The notes under the pieces are model-generated. The model searched no databases and had not been told where the DNA came from. It saw only the letters and a list, made by a program, of their open reading frames with translations. 64,000 bases of DNA from Paenibacillus alginolyticus DSM 5050 = NBRC 15375 (lineage in GTDB: Bacteria; Bacillota; Bacilli; Paenibacillales; NBRC-103111). The DNA lies in assembly GCF_000422905.1 (NCBI RefSeq), contig NZ_AUGY01000016.1:51185-115184 (forward strand), read 5' to 3'. Below are positions 27,249-36,090 of the stretch, piece by piece (within the stretch, counting starts at the first letter, position 1; each line of letters begins with the position of its first letter). The translations under genes and the position numbers were made by a program.

Positions 27249-28634
27249 TTACTCTATATTTGAAAAAATAGGATATTGCCCAGCCAGTTTATTGCGCAGA
27301 GCATCAACCCTTGCTTGGGCCCTTTGCAGAATTTCTTGCTCATCGATCCACGTGCTTATCCCCTTCTCTACAACAACCTGACCGCCAACAATTACGAGAT
27401 CGACATCATTGCCATTCGCGTTATAAACTAGCGCTGAAGAAGCGCGATGCACAGGACTAATGTGTGCTTTGAGCATATCTACGGTCACTAGATCTGCCTT
27501 CTTACCTGGCTCGAGACTGCCCAAATCAGCACTCCTTCCAACGGCCTTTGCGCCATTCACTGTAGCCATACGCAGCACATCCATCGGCGGCAATAAGGTA
27601 GCATCCAGCTCATTCACCTTATGCAAGCATGCCGTGAACTTCAGCACTTCCAAATTATCTTGGCAATTATTGCTGCCAGGACCATCCGTACCTAGGGCGA
27701 CGTTAATGCCCATACGCAGCATTTCAGGTACTCTGGCAACACCAGAAGCTAAGTACATATTGGATACTGGACAATGGATGACGGAAGCTTGCTTTGCACG
27801 AATCAGTTCTAATTCTCCATCATCGAGCCACACACCATGAACAACCTGAGTTTGCTCGCCCAGCAGTCCAACTTCATTCAGCAATTCCAAATTGCGGAGA
27901 CCATAGCGGGCCATCGTCGTGTCGATCTGTTCGCTTGTTTCGGCAACATGTACATGAGAAATCAACTTGCGATCCCGGCTAAAGACAGCCGCCCGCTCGA
28001 GATACCCTCGGGAACATCCATATAAATTAAGCGGCCCTAGTGCAATTCGAATCCGGCCGGACGCAGCCCCATCCCATTCATCGAGCAAACGATCAGTACA
28101 GTGGAAGATCTGTTCCTCTGTCTCCCGCAAGCGGACTTCACCAGCCAAATCCGAGCCACCTCTGGCCAAATGTCCGCGAATCCCTGAATCCACCATCGCT
28201 TGCAGTACACTTGCATCATTCTCTGGATACGTGTGGATATAATGGTGATCCATCATATATGTCGCGCCCGATTTCAAATTTTCAATACACCCAATTAACG
28301 CAGCCAAATAAAAATCTTCAGGCTCCATCGCGAGACTCATCGGCCAAATAATCTCCTTCAGCCACTGTGTGAGTGGGGAGTGATCCGATACCCCTCTCAT
28401 GAACGTTTGAAACAAATGGGTATGACCATTGATGATCCCGGGAATGACGACTTTACCCGAAGCATTGTACGTATACGAAGATTGTGAGATTAAATGGTCC
28501 AAGCTCCCATCGGATCTCCATTCCCCCACTTCACGGATCACATCATGCTCCATATACACATAGCCGGGTTTGAAAATCTGATTGGTGGCATTCATGGTCA
28601 ACACTGTACCGTTGTAAATTAACTTATTTGACAT
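27249..28634 (-). CDS. Amidohydrolase / 8-oxoguanine-deaminase-like (SsnA/TrzN/AtzB group)
   Basis: 461 residues from ATG 28634 behind GAGGGGGG. Metal and catalytic motifs: PGIINGHTHLFQTFMRG, ISHVHVAETSEQ, VVHGVWLD, HCPVSNMYLASG and LGTDGPGSNNCQDN. These are the hallmarks of the TrzN/AtzB/8-oxoguanine deaminase group of amidohydrolases, which deaminate or dehalogenate purines, triazines and similar rings using one divalent metal. It is the first gene transcribed away from the divergent Lrp regulator and is probably under its control. It supports a nitrogen-heterocycle breakdown role for the island. Confidence 0.85.
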   Translation of the reverse strand: MSNKLIYNGTVLTMNATNQIFKPGYVYMEHDVIREVGEWRSDGSLDHLISQSSYTYNASGKVVIPGIINGHTHLFQTFMRGVSDHSPLTQWLKEIIWPMSLAMEPEDFYLAALIGCIENLKSGATYMMDHHYIHTYPENDASVLQAMVDSGIRGHLARGGSDLAGEVRLRETEEQIFHCTDRLLDEWDGAASGRIRIALGPLNLYGCSRGYLERAAVFSRDRKLISHVHVAETSEQIDTTMARYGLRNLELLNEVGLLGEQTQVVHGVWLDDGELELIRAKQASVIHCPVSNMYLASGVARVPEMLRMGINVALGTDGPGSNNCQDNLEVLKFTACLHKVNELDATLLPPMDVLRMATVNGAKAVGRSADLGSLEPGKKADLVTVDMLKAHISPVHRASSALVYNANGNDVDLVIVGGQVVVEKGISTWIDEQEILQRAQARVDALRNKLAGQYPIFSNIE

Positions 28635-28650
28635 GTTACCCCCCTCTATC

Positions 28651-28868
28651 ATGTTATATAATTTAACATTAATTTGTTTATTTTATTTATGTGTTATGTT
28701 AATTAACATCATTATATGAATGAACCTTTTTACCGTCAACTCCATTTGTAAATGAATTCACTGTATATAGTTTCGTTTTTAACATAATATTAGTTGATTC
28801 GATTAACATGGTTTGATTTTTCACGTAAAATTTGTTCTTTTCATGAGAATACTGTGATAATATTAACA
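28651..28868. promoter_or_regulatory. Cluster of ATGTTAA half-sites between the divergent amidohydrolase and Lrp genes
   Basis: This AT-rich 268-bp divergent region contains repeated ATGTTAA/TTAACAT motifs: ATGTTA at 28651, TAACAT at 28664-28669, the perfect palindrome ATGTTAATTAACAT at 28696-28709, TTAACAT at 28779-28785 and 28803-28809, and TTAACA at 28863. Repeated helical-phase sites are typical for Lrp/AsnC octamers, so this is the probable operator of the neighbouring regulator. Confidence 0.5.
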
Positions 28869-28902
28869 ACTGTATATATTTCACGAAAAAGGAGTCATGC
28901 CT

Positions 28903-29364
28903 GTGTTAGAACTCCCTCACCTCGACCAAGTCGATCAAGACATCATCAAGTTACTACATGAGAACGGCCGAATATCCTATGCAAAAATCGGAGAAATACT
29001 CAATCTCTCACGTGTTGCGATTCAAAAACGAGTCGAAAACCTCATCGAAAAGGAAGTCATCGAAAACTTCACAATTCGGTTGAACGCGACCAAATTAGGT
29101 AAAGTCGTCAGCGCTTTTTTCGAAGTCGAAGTGGAGCCGCGTTTTGCTGAAAAAGTAGGTAATCTGCTCTCCGCTGACTCCAACGTCATTAGTATTTATC
29201 AAATGACGGGGAGCAGCTCCCTGCACATGCACGCCTTGCTCAAAGACGATGCTGCGCTCGAAGACTTCCTCTACCAAAATATTTACAAATTGAAAGGCGT
29301 CGTACGCGTTAACACGCAAGTCGTCATTAAACGGTTTAAACAAGGGACTGGATTGGAACTGTGA
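28903..29364 (+). CDS. Lrp/AsnC family transcriptional regulator
   Basis: 153 residues from GTG 28903, 8 bp after AAGGAG; the ATG at 28897 is too close to the ribosome site. The helix-turn-helix is in LDQVDQDIIKLLHENGRISYAKIGEILNLSRVAIQKRVENL, followed by a RAM ligand-binding domain with VEVEPRFAEKVGN and YQMTGSSSLHMHALL (the G-x-x-D loop is altered to GSSS-L). It is divergent from the amidohydrolase at 28634 and is probably the local regulator of the heterocycle island, responding to a pathway compound. Confidence 0.9.
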   Translation: MLELPHLDQVDQDIIKLLHENGRISYAKIGEILNLSRVAIQKRVENLIEKEVIENFTIRLNATKLGKVVSAFFEVEVEPRFAEKVGNLLSADSNVISIYQMTGSSSLHMHALLKDDAALEDFLYQNIYKLKGVVRVNTQVVIKRFKQGTGLEL

Positions 29365-29374
29365 GAAAAGACAA

Positions 29375-29409
29375 AAAAACTGCGCGAGCATCTGTGCTCA
29401 CGCAGTTTT
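29375..29409. terminator. Bidirectional terminator
   Basis: AAAACTGCG..GAGCA / TGCTC..CGCAGTTTT with a short loop; A/T runs on both sides serve the Lrp gene (plus) and yhaM (minus). Confidence 0.85.
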
Positions 29410-29426
29410 CGTTATTTTGAGATAAA

Positions 29427-30383
29427 TTATAAGTTCAAACGATACATCGCCTTATTTTCTAGTCCGCGGATCATTGGCGTCCACGCTTCTGTTTCCGGCG
29501 TTGTCAGCAGGGTGTCCTCAACCATTTGCAGCTTCGCATCCATCGAATCAATGTAGTGCAAAGCAACAGCTTCTGGAATTTGAGGCAGTACTGGACTCCC
29601 CCATTCAGGCAAGTTGTGGTGGGACAAAACAATATGCTGAAGACCAATGACAACATCCGATTGAAGATCAAACCCATGATGTAAAGCAGCTTCCGTAATC
29701 CAATTGGATGCCATTGAGATGTGTCCAAGCAGCTTTCCTTGCACACTGTAATCAGAAACGATTCCTAGCTGCGCGATCATCTCTTCGGGTTTGGCAATAT
29801 CATGCAGAATGATGCCCGCTTTAATTAAATCAGGATTGAGAAATGGCCGTTGTTTACAAATAAATTCACCAATCTCCAGCATCCGTACGATATGATAAGC
29901 AAGGCCGCCGAAATAGGCATGATGGTGAGTCTTGGCGGCTGGGGAATGGTTTAACTTCTCCTCTACTTTGCTCACACAAAACGAAACAATCGATTTGATG
30001 GTCGGATTCGTTATACTTTCCAAAACTTGATTTATCGTATGAATAAGATCGATTGGACTAATTGGTGCTGAACGAATGAACTCCGTAATATGTACGCCAT
30101 CCTCTGGCAGCGCCTTGCGTAATCTACCGATTTTCACCTGTAGTTTATCTCGATAGGTTTGGACTAAGCCTTGAACTTTGACCAACGTCATCGGGAAAAA
30201 TGTTTCTTTATCGGTCGCGCTAACATCCCATAGTTTTGCAGAGATCTGCCCACTAGCATCGCATAGAACAATGTCCATGAAATCTTTGGCAGGCGTGGTA
30301 TTCGTTTGTTTAACTTCTAACTCTTTAATGAGGTAGTAACCTACAAACTCTTCTGGTGCTTGCAATTGCTTAATTAAAGTCAT
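29427..30383 (-). CDS. yhaM: 3'-5' exoribonuclease YhaM
   Basis: 318 residues from ATG 30383 behind GGAGG. An N-terminal OB-fold (about 10-110, KELEVKQTNTTPAKDFMDIVL.D.SGQISAKLWD) is followed by an HD domain with HHHAYFGGLAYHIVRM (about 150-165), LHDIAKPEE (His-Asp near 192) and VLSHHNLPEWGSP. This is the YhaM/CBF1 layout. The enzyme degrades RNA (and single-stranded DNA) 3' to 5' with Mn or Co as a housekeeping activity. It is monocistronic. Confidence 0.93.
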   Translation of the reverse strand: MTLIKQLQAPEEFVGYYLIKELEVKQTNTTPAKDFMDIVLCDASGQISAKLWDVSATDKETFFPMTLVKVQGLVQTYRDKLQVKIGRLRKALPEDGVHITEFIRSAPISPIDLIHTINQVLESITNPTIKSIVSFCVSKVEEKLNHSPAAKTHHHAYFGGLAYHIVRMLEIGEFICKQRPFLNPDLIKAGIILHDIAKPEEMIAQLGIVSDYSVQGKLLGHISMASNWITEAALHHGFDLQSDVVIGLQHIVLSHHNLPEWGSPVLPQIPEAVALHYIDSMDAKLQMVEDTLLTTPETEAWTPMIRGLENKAMYRLNL

Positions 30384-30525
30384 TTTAGTTCCTCCATATG
30401 TCGTTAGGAACATTATACTACGAATAGGATAGAATTAATTAATAGAAAATGATAGAAATTTGAGAAGTGCTAATGTTTTCACTCAAAGTCTTTTATAGTC
30501 AGCAACCTGTTGCGAGGTATCTCGC

Positions 30526-31371
30526 TCATCGGCTGTCAATCCATTCGATTTCAAAACCAAGTTTTTCGGCGATGATGCGTAGTGGAACAAAGATTTCATC
30601 GCCCGAAACGAACGCTTCCGGATGTTCCTGCAGGGTTTCATTTTTCACTTTGATTTTAATATCTTTGTACGCTGCGCTAATTTCATTAGGTGCCCCTTTA
30701 TGGGGAGCAAGGAGGTCATCGGAATCTAGCTCTTCGAATTCCAAACGGTTCATTGTATCGATGACAATTTCATTCTTATCCTCATTCCAGTCTGCCGAAT
30801 GCCAAAGTGTATCGTTGAAAAAGGAACGAGGAACATAAATGGAGTTGTTCGTTATGAACGACCTTTTCGAGTACCCTCTATCATGATGTTCAAAAAATAC
30901 CCGGATCTCTCCTTGTCTGTGAGCAAGAATAGTCTCAGTACGGGGAGACAAAGGTTGTTGTTTCTCAGTCCTATCTGAGAGCCAATGAGTCAGGTCTTCT
31001 GCTCTTTCCGTACCACGAAGATGCGTATCAAATACACTAACGTAGGGTAAATCCCATCCATGGGAGTAAAATAGATAGGTTTCCCCAACTTCGATACCGG
31101 CACCGCATTGGTCCGAATCATCATTGGTCAAAACAAAGGACGGAGACTGTCCCTTGAATACTTTATCAGGTTCCACCACTGCCGCTTTCTGCGACGGATA
31201 CACGGCAACCACGCTCGTGACTTTAGCCGTAAAGATCGCGCTCGCTTCTAGAAAATCTTCCTCAAACGTTGTCGGCCCGCGGGAACAAGCATATGCCGTA
31301 GGTGTCACAAAGCCGATAAACAGACCCAGCAACCAGACAAAACACAACAATCCGTGAATCCTACCTTTCAA
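30526..31371 (-). CDS. Secreted TIMP/netrin-like protein with a copper-amine-oxidase-stalk domain
   Basis: 281 residues from TTG 31371, which lies 7 bp after AAAGGGAG; upstream in-frame codons lack a ribosome site. The signal peptide ends at AYA, leaving an N-terminal cysteine (CSRGPTTFEEDF) as in TIMP/NTR-like domains (about 30-145, EASAIFTAKVTSV, DQCGAGIEVGETYLFY). A linker region follows, then a C-terminal Cu_amine_oxidN1-type segment (ALKNET-like KNETLQEHPEAFVSGDEIFVPLRIIAEKLGFEIEW), a common cell-surface module in Paenibacillaceae. The C-terminus ends soon after EIEW, so the last domain looks slightly short. Role unknown; a cell-envelope inhibitor or adhesion role is speculative. Confidence 0.75.
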   Translation of the reverse strand: MKGRIHGLLCFVWLLGLFIGFVTPTAYACSRGPTTFEEDFLEASAIFTAKVTSVVAVYPSQKAAVVEPDKVFKGQSPSFVLTNDDSDQCGAGIEVGETYLFYSHGWDLPYVSVFDTHLRGTERAEDLTHWLSDRTEKQQPLSPRTETILAHRQGEIRVFFEHHDRGYSKRSFITNNSIYVPRSFFNDTLWHSADWNEDKNEIVIDTMNRLEFEELDSDDLLAPHKGAPNEISAAYKDIKIKVKNETLQEHPEAFVSGDEIFVPLRIIAEKLGFEIEWIDSR

Positions 31372-31447
31372 GAGCACACTCCCTTTCCCACAAAAATACT
31401 GCTCATTGAATTTACGCATAGGACTGTTCTGCAGCTAGCATTATTAA

Positions 31448-32659
31448 CTACATCCCCTTACCATGCTTCACCCTCTCCGCAAGCACCGCAAGATCATGCC
31501 CTTTTAATGCACCTTCAATGAATTCCGGGAGCTTCTCAGGAGAACATCCGAAACAAGCGATACCGTATTGTGCTAGTTTTTTAGCAACAGCATCGTCATA
31601 AGAAGGAACGCCCTGGTCAGATAAAGCGAGTAAGCAGATCGTCTTCACGCCTGCCTGGTGCATGTCGACAAGTCTTTGAATCATCTCTGTCCGATTGCCG
31701 CCTTCATATAAGTCTGAGACCAAGATAAACAGCGTTTTCTTCGGCTCCGTGATAAAAGGCTCGCAGTAAGCGATGGATTTGTTAATATCTGTTCCCCCGC
31801 CAAGCTGAATCCCAAACAGCATATCAACGGGATCTTCTGCACACTGCTCACTTAAATCAACGACTTCGGTGTCAAAAGCAACCACTCGCGTGTCCAGAGC
31901 CGGCATACTGGCGAAAATAGAACCAATAATGGACGCGTAAATGACAGAGCCCGCCATCGAACCGCTTTGATCAATATCCAGGATGACCGTCCATTCTTTG
32001 CTCCGACGTGCTCGGTCAAAGAAGTAGACTTTTTCAGGCAACAGGAGACCGCGCTCCTTGTCATAGTTCTTGAGATTTTTGCGGATGGTTGTGTTCCAGT
32101 CCAGTCCCGTGGACGACGGCAGCGGCGAATGCTGTCTGCGATTCAAGGCACCAGTTACAGCTCGGCGCAAATCCTGCGAAAGCCGCTTCACGATTTCATC
32201 TACAACAGCCTTCACTAATTGCCTTGCTGTTTCTTTCGTTTTCTCCGGAATTTTCCCTTTGAGTGCCATTAATGTGGCTACCATTTGGATGTCCGGCTTC
32301 ACTTGGGAAAGAAGCTCCGGCTCGAAGAGCAGCTGTTTCAAGCCTTTGCGCTCAATGGCATCGGACTGAATGACGGAGACCACGTCCGGCGGGAAAAAAG
32401 TGCGGATATCGCCCAGCCACTTGGCAAGCTTTGGGGACGAAGGCCCCAGCCCCGCTTTGCGTGGGCCGCCCACGTTCGATCCGTCATCAGCACTAATGCC
32501 GGATGTCTCATCATAGATCGCGGCAAGCGCCTCATCCATGAGTCTCGACTCCTCGTCGAGCATTCCATCTCCAGCGCCAAAAGACTTCAGCTTCTCTTCG
32601 GAAGCAGCACCCAGAATTAACCGCCAACGCTTCAGTTGTTCTTGATCTATCATCGTCAT
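31448..32659 (-). CDS. VWA (von Willebrand factor A) domain protein
   Basis: 403 residues. A helical N-terminus (1-215) is followed by a VWA domain with an intact MIDAS: DIDQSGSM (228-235), GGGTDI (about 289-294) and the DLYEGG aspartate (about 315). VWA proteins coupled to MoxR ATPases bind substrates or metal centres during assembly or remodelling. It is the last gene of the SWIM-HEAT-MoxR-DUF5682-VWA operon, 3 bp after the preceding stop. No membrane segment, so it is cytoplasmic. Confidence 0.88.
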   Translation of the reverse strand: MTMIDQEQLKRWRLILGAASEEKLKSFGAGDGMLDEESRLMDEALAAIYDETSGISADDGSNVGGPRKAGLGPSSPKLAKWLGDIRTFFPPDVVSVIQSDAIERKGLKQLLFEPELLSQVKPDIQMVATLMALKGKIPEKTKETARQLVKAVVDEIVKRLSQDLRRAVTGALNRRQHSPLPSSTGLDWNTTIRKNLKNYDKERGLLLPEKVYFFDRARRSKEWTVILDIDQSGSMAGSVIYASIIGSIFASMPALDTRVVAFDTEVVDLSEQCAEDPVDMLFGIQLGGGTDINKSIAYCEPFITEPKKTLFILVSDLYEGGNRTEMIQRLVDMHQAGVKTICLLALSDQGVPSYDDAVAKKLAQYGIACFGCSPEKLPEFIEGALKGHDLAVLAERVKHGKGM

Positions 32660-32662
32660 AGG

Positions 32663-35035
32663 CTACAAATCCCCAAAATCAAAATCGTTGAGCTCATCCA
32701 GCTTCTCCTTCTCTTCCTCGCTTAACGGCTGCTGCAAAGCAGTTCCGGCGTTATCTGCACCAACGCCCCAAATATCGCCCATCATCTCGGCCACCGTTGC
32801 CTTCTCCCTCGGTTCGAATGAACCGAAAGCACGGCGTAGAAACACAAGTGAACGTTGGAAGGCCTCTTTGTCCAACGATCCGATATAGGTATCGAGCTGC
32901 TGCCACAACGTTTGTCTTGACAGCAGCGCATATCGGTTGCGCATCGACATCCCTTCGAACCATCCCGCTCCCAGATCAACGGGAATCCCAGGTGATAAGC
33001 GGCGCGAAACTTCCTGAGCAACACGCTCATCCGGTATTTCATTTCGCTCAAGCAAAATAGCGAAAGCGAAGCCCGAAAGCTTAGCATTTCGATCATCACG
33101 CGAAGCCAGCTCTTGCAGTTTACTCAACCATAAACTATCGTCTACCGTTTCAAAATGGTCTTGAGCAATTGTGTGCAGCAACTGCATCGCTCGAACCATG
33201 CCCTGAGCAGCTTCATCGTTGCAGCCCGCGCTATCTAGGAGAAGCAGCGTTCCGCGCAGGAATAGCTGCTGAAGCAGTGGAACAAGGGTATCCGTTTCGA
33301 TTCGGCGAATCGATCCATAACGGATCAACACCGACAGCTCGTAGGCCGCCCCTGCGACCTTCTCGAAGTTGCCGGCATCCACCGCAAGCCCTTGCAGCGT
33401 GGATTTGGCCTGCTCCATTAGCTCGGTCAACGAAGCATCGCAGGCGACCCGAATGATGCGCGAAGCTTCCGCGATATCGCCGCAAACGTCGAGCCGTTCC
33501 TTCAGTACAAAAGCCGCCGCTAGCTCAATCGTCTCCCCCTTCAAGGTCGACTCCACGGCTTGGATCTCGGCTTCCGGCGTCCACTGAAGTACCCAATTCT
33601 CCGCCCATGATGCGGAGTCTTGATTCACTCTTTGCTTCTTGGCAAAGTTAATGCCCAGCAGTTCAAGACGGTGAAGGAGAACAGACCGCTTCAAATCCAG
33701 AAACGCAGCTTCCTCCGACTTCACCCTGCGGTTCTCACGTAAATCAAGCTCTAAGGTAGTAGCTACCGTAGATTTATATTTCTCCAGCTTAAGTCGCTTA
33801 AGTTTTCTGTTCAAATCATCTTGAATTGGCGTCTGGCTGACTCCTTCGGGCAATCTGCCGATGGCCGTGCCCACGTCCGTCCTTGCCAATGCTTCCGCAA
33901 TTGTCGAAAGCTCCCCATGACCGAGACATACCGTTGCTGCGTCCCGAAGGTCTTTCCACGTAGGATGATTACCGTCGTGTAAAGCAGCAAGAGCCTCTGC
34001 CAGCCTCACACCTTCGATGAGCGAAGCTGTGGATCTAAAAGTGCCATGTTCCCTGAGATAACCAGCTACCTGAGAAAAATACAAGGAAGGAAGCCTGCTC
34101 AAGTCACCTTTTTGGAGGCACTGCCAAAACAATTCGAAATAAGCGGGGGCCTGGTTCCCTGCCCCATAGCCCGAGTGCGAAGACAGCTTATAGTAAGAAT
34201 AAGGCATCAGCGTAAGCTTAGTTGTCGTCTTGGGCAGCCCCCTCATCTCTTCATCCGTCATCACCGGAAAGCGGAAATCTAATGCGGAGGCATGATGCGC
34301 GCCAGTTACGACTACAATTTTCTCAGGAGCGTGCCCAGCTTCAATAGCATCCTGAATTTTGCGCCGCATGTAAGCTTCCCGAATCTCATTGTAGGCCGCC
34401 TCTTGTGGCGTATATTGCCACTCCTGCTGAGCGGTAAGCTCACGCATTTGAGCCGAGAATTGATAAATGCCATGACGGTAGGCGTCTTTTTGCAAATTAT
34501 GTTCAAAATGCCGCTCCCAGTATGCCTCGTAATCCGGTTCTTCTGACAGTTCAGCAAGCTGCTGATACAGAGTCCTCTGTTCCTGGACATACGCCCGAAA
34601 AGCGTCGTCCTCCGTCTGATTGCCCTCTCCCTCAGCAGAAGAGGACCTCCGCTGCCTCTGCTCGTATAAGGCCAAAGCATGCTCGGATGGCAAATCGATA
34701 AACTCAGCCTGCGCACCGTTGCGGCTAGCCCATTGAAACGCTTGATATTCCGGTGAATAATCTGCATATGGGTACAACAAGGTCCTTACAGGCAGTTGAT
34801 CCGTATACGCCAAAATGGCAATCGGCGGAACAACGCCATGAGAGGTCAGTTCAGCAATAAACCCGCTTGCGTCGCTAGGTCCTTCAACGAGCACGGCCGT
34901 AGGCTTCACTTCATCTAAGAAAGCAAGTAGGTGGAAAGCGCCTGCAGGAGATAAATGCCGTATACCGAAAACATGAAACCCCTGACTGCGATCTAGTTGT
35001 TCATCTCCGAGCACGCGAAGTACAGATTTCTCCAT
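32663..35035 (-). CDS. DUF5682-like large protein
   Basis: 790 residues from ATG 35035, which overlaps the MoxR gene by 43 bp; upstream in-frame methionines are possible. The N-terminal part has FGIRHLSPAGAFHLLAFL, PTAVLVEGPSDASGF (about 30-60), IAILAYTD and KIVVVTGAHHASAL (about 240), a pattern recalling EreA/ChaN/TraB-type folds with conserved Arg, His and Glu. The remaining ~500 residues are helical. I believe it belongs to DUF5682, found with MoxR and VWA genes in actinobacteria and bacilli; this is from memory and should be verified. Function unknown. Confidence 0.7.
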   Translation of the reverse strand: MEKSVLRVLGDEQLDRSQGFHVFGIRHLSPAGAFHLLAFLDEVKPTAVLVEGPSDASGFIAELTSHGVVPPIAILAYTDQLPVRTLLYPYADYSPEYQAFQWASRNGAQAEFIDLPSEHALALYEQRQRRSSSAEGEGNQTEDDAFRAYVQEQRTLYQQLAELSEEPDYEAYWERHFEHNLQKDAYRHGIYQFSAQMRELTAQQEWQYTPQEAAYNEIREAYMRRKIQDAIEAGHAPEKIVVVTGAHHASALDFRFPVMTDEEMRGLPKTTTKLTLMPYSYYKLSSHSGYGAGNQAPAYFELFWQCLQKGDLSRLPSLYFSQVAGYLREHGTFRSTASLIEGVRLAEALAALHDGNHPTWKDLRDAATVCLGHGELSTIAEALARTDVGTAIGRLPEGVSQTPIQDDLNRKLKRLKLEKYKSTVATTLELDLRENRRVKSEEAAFLDLKRSVLLHRLELLGINFAKKQRVNQDSASWAENWVLQWTPEAEIQAVESTLKGETIELAAAFVLKERLDVCGDIAEASRIIRVACDASLTELMEQAKSTLQGLAVDAGNFEKVAGAAYELSVLIRYGSIRRIETDTLVPLLQQLFLRGTLLLLDSAGCNDEAAQGMVRAMQLLHTIAQDHFETVDDSLWLSKLQELASRDDRNAKLSGFAFAILLERNEIPDERVAQEVSRRLSPGIPVDLGAGWFEGMSMRNRYALLSRQTLWQQLDTYIGSLDKEAFQRSLVFLRRAFGSFEPREKATVAEMMGDIWGVGADNAGTALQQPLSEEEKEKLDELNDFDFGDL

Positions 35036-36090
35036 GTCGATCCCCGCTTTTTCATCACATTTTCTAGATATTCCTTCCATACAAGACGGTCTTTCTCTTC
35101 ATCTTTCACAATAGCTCCCTGGAGCCCGGCCGCTATGTCTTCTTCACTGATCTGACCGCTGCCAAAGCTCCCTGCAAGCGCCATGCTGCCTGTTAACAGC
35201 GAGATCGCTTCAGCCGTCGAAATCACGCCACTCGGCCCTTTCACCTTCTCTTTGCCGTCGAGTGTCATACCGCTTCGCAGCTCACGGAAAATCGTCACAA
35301 CCTTGCGCACCGCCTCCTCCTCTGGGAGCGACGCTCTCAACTCATAGCTCGTCGAAATCTCTCTGACACGTTTGCGAACAATCTCCACTTCCGTATCGAT
35401 ATCCGAAGGGGATGGGAGCACGATGATGTTAAATCGCCGCTTCAATGCGGCTGACATCTCGTTCACTCCACGGTCGCGCGTGTTAGCCGTTGCGATGATA
35501 GAGAATCCTCTTGCAGCAAACACTTCTCTGCCCAGCTCCGGAATCGAGATCGTCTTCTCCGACAGGATGGAGATCAAGGCGTCCTGTACTTCGGACGCAC
35601 AGCGCGAGATCTCTTCGAATCGGGCAATCCCACCTGTTTCCATTGCGCGGAAAATCGGGCTTTTAATAATCGCTTGATCGGAAGGGCCTTGCGCCAGCAG
35701 CATGGCATAGTTCCATGAATAACGAATATGCTCCTCGCTCGTGCCTGCCGTTCCTTGAATGACCTTGCCAGAATCCCCATGGATCGCTGCCGTCAAATTT
35801 TCTGAAAGCCAAGATTTAGCCGTTCCCGGTTCCCCGATCAACATAAGGGCTCGGTCTGTCAACAGAGTAGCTATCGCCATTTCTACCAACCGCTTGTTTC
35901 CGATATATTTCGGCGTAATCGCGACCCCTTTTACATTTCCACCAATCAGGAACGTCAGTACTGCCTTCGGAGAGAGCTGCCACCCGGCCGGCTTCGCATC
36001 TTGATCCAATTTCTTCAAAGCTTCCAATTCGTGGGTGTATAAACGTTCAGAGGGTAACCTTACGACATCTTGCTTTTGATCCATCCCCAT
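34993..36090 (-). CDS. MoxR-type AAA+ ATPase
   Basis: 365 residues. Walker A GEPGTAKS (86-93), Walker B region ARFEEISRC with two acidic residues, sensor 1 IIATANTRD and an arginine-finger region NEMSAALKRRF are all intact. MoxR ATPases act as hexameric chaperones with VWA partners, here the protein at 31448. It overlaps the HEAT-protein gene by 31 bp and the DUF5682-like gene by 43 bp, indicating translational coupling and probably a complex. The C-terminal lid includes SGMTLDGKEKVKGPSGVISTAEAI, normal for the family. Confidence 0.9.
   Translation of the reverse strand: MGMDQKQDVVRLPSERLYTHELEALKKLDQDAKPAGWQLSPKAVLTFLIGGNVKGVAITPKYIGNKRLVEMAIATLLTDRALMLIGEPGTAKSWLSENLTAAIHGDSGKVIQGTAGTSEEHIRYSWNYAMLLAQGPSDQAIIKSPIFRAMETGGIARFEEISRCASEVQDALISILSEKTISIPELGREVFAARGFSIIATANTRDRGVNEMSAALKRRFNIIVLPSPSDIDTEVEIVRKRVREISTSYELRASLPEEEAVRKVVTIFRELRSGMTLDGKEKVKGPSGVISTAEAISLLTGSMALAGSFGSGQISEEDIAAGLQGAIVKDEEKDRLVWKEYLENVMKKRGSTWRNLYFACSEMNN

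Noticed and set aside
28037..28351. Plus- and minus-strand ORFs within the SsnA-like amidohydrolase
   Set aside because: Shadows of the amidohydrolase coding sequence, which shows complete family motifs.
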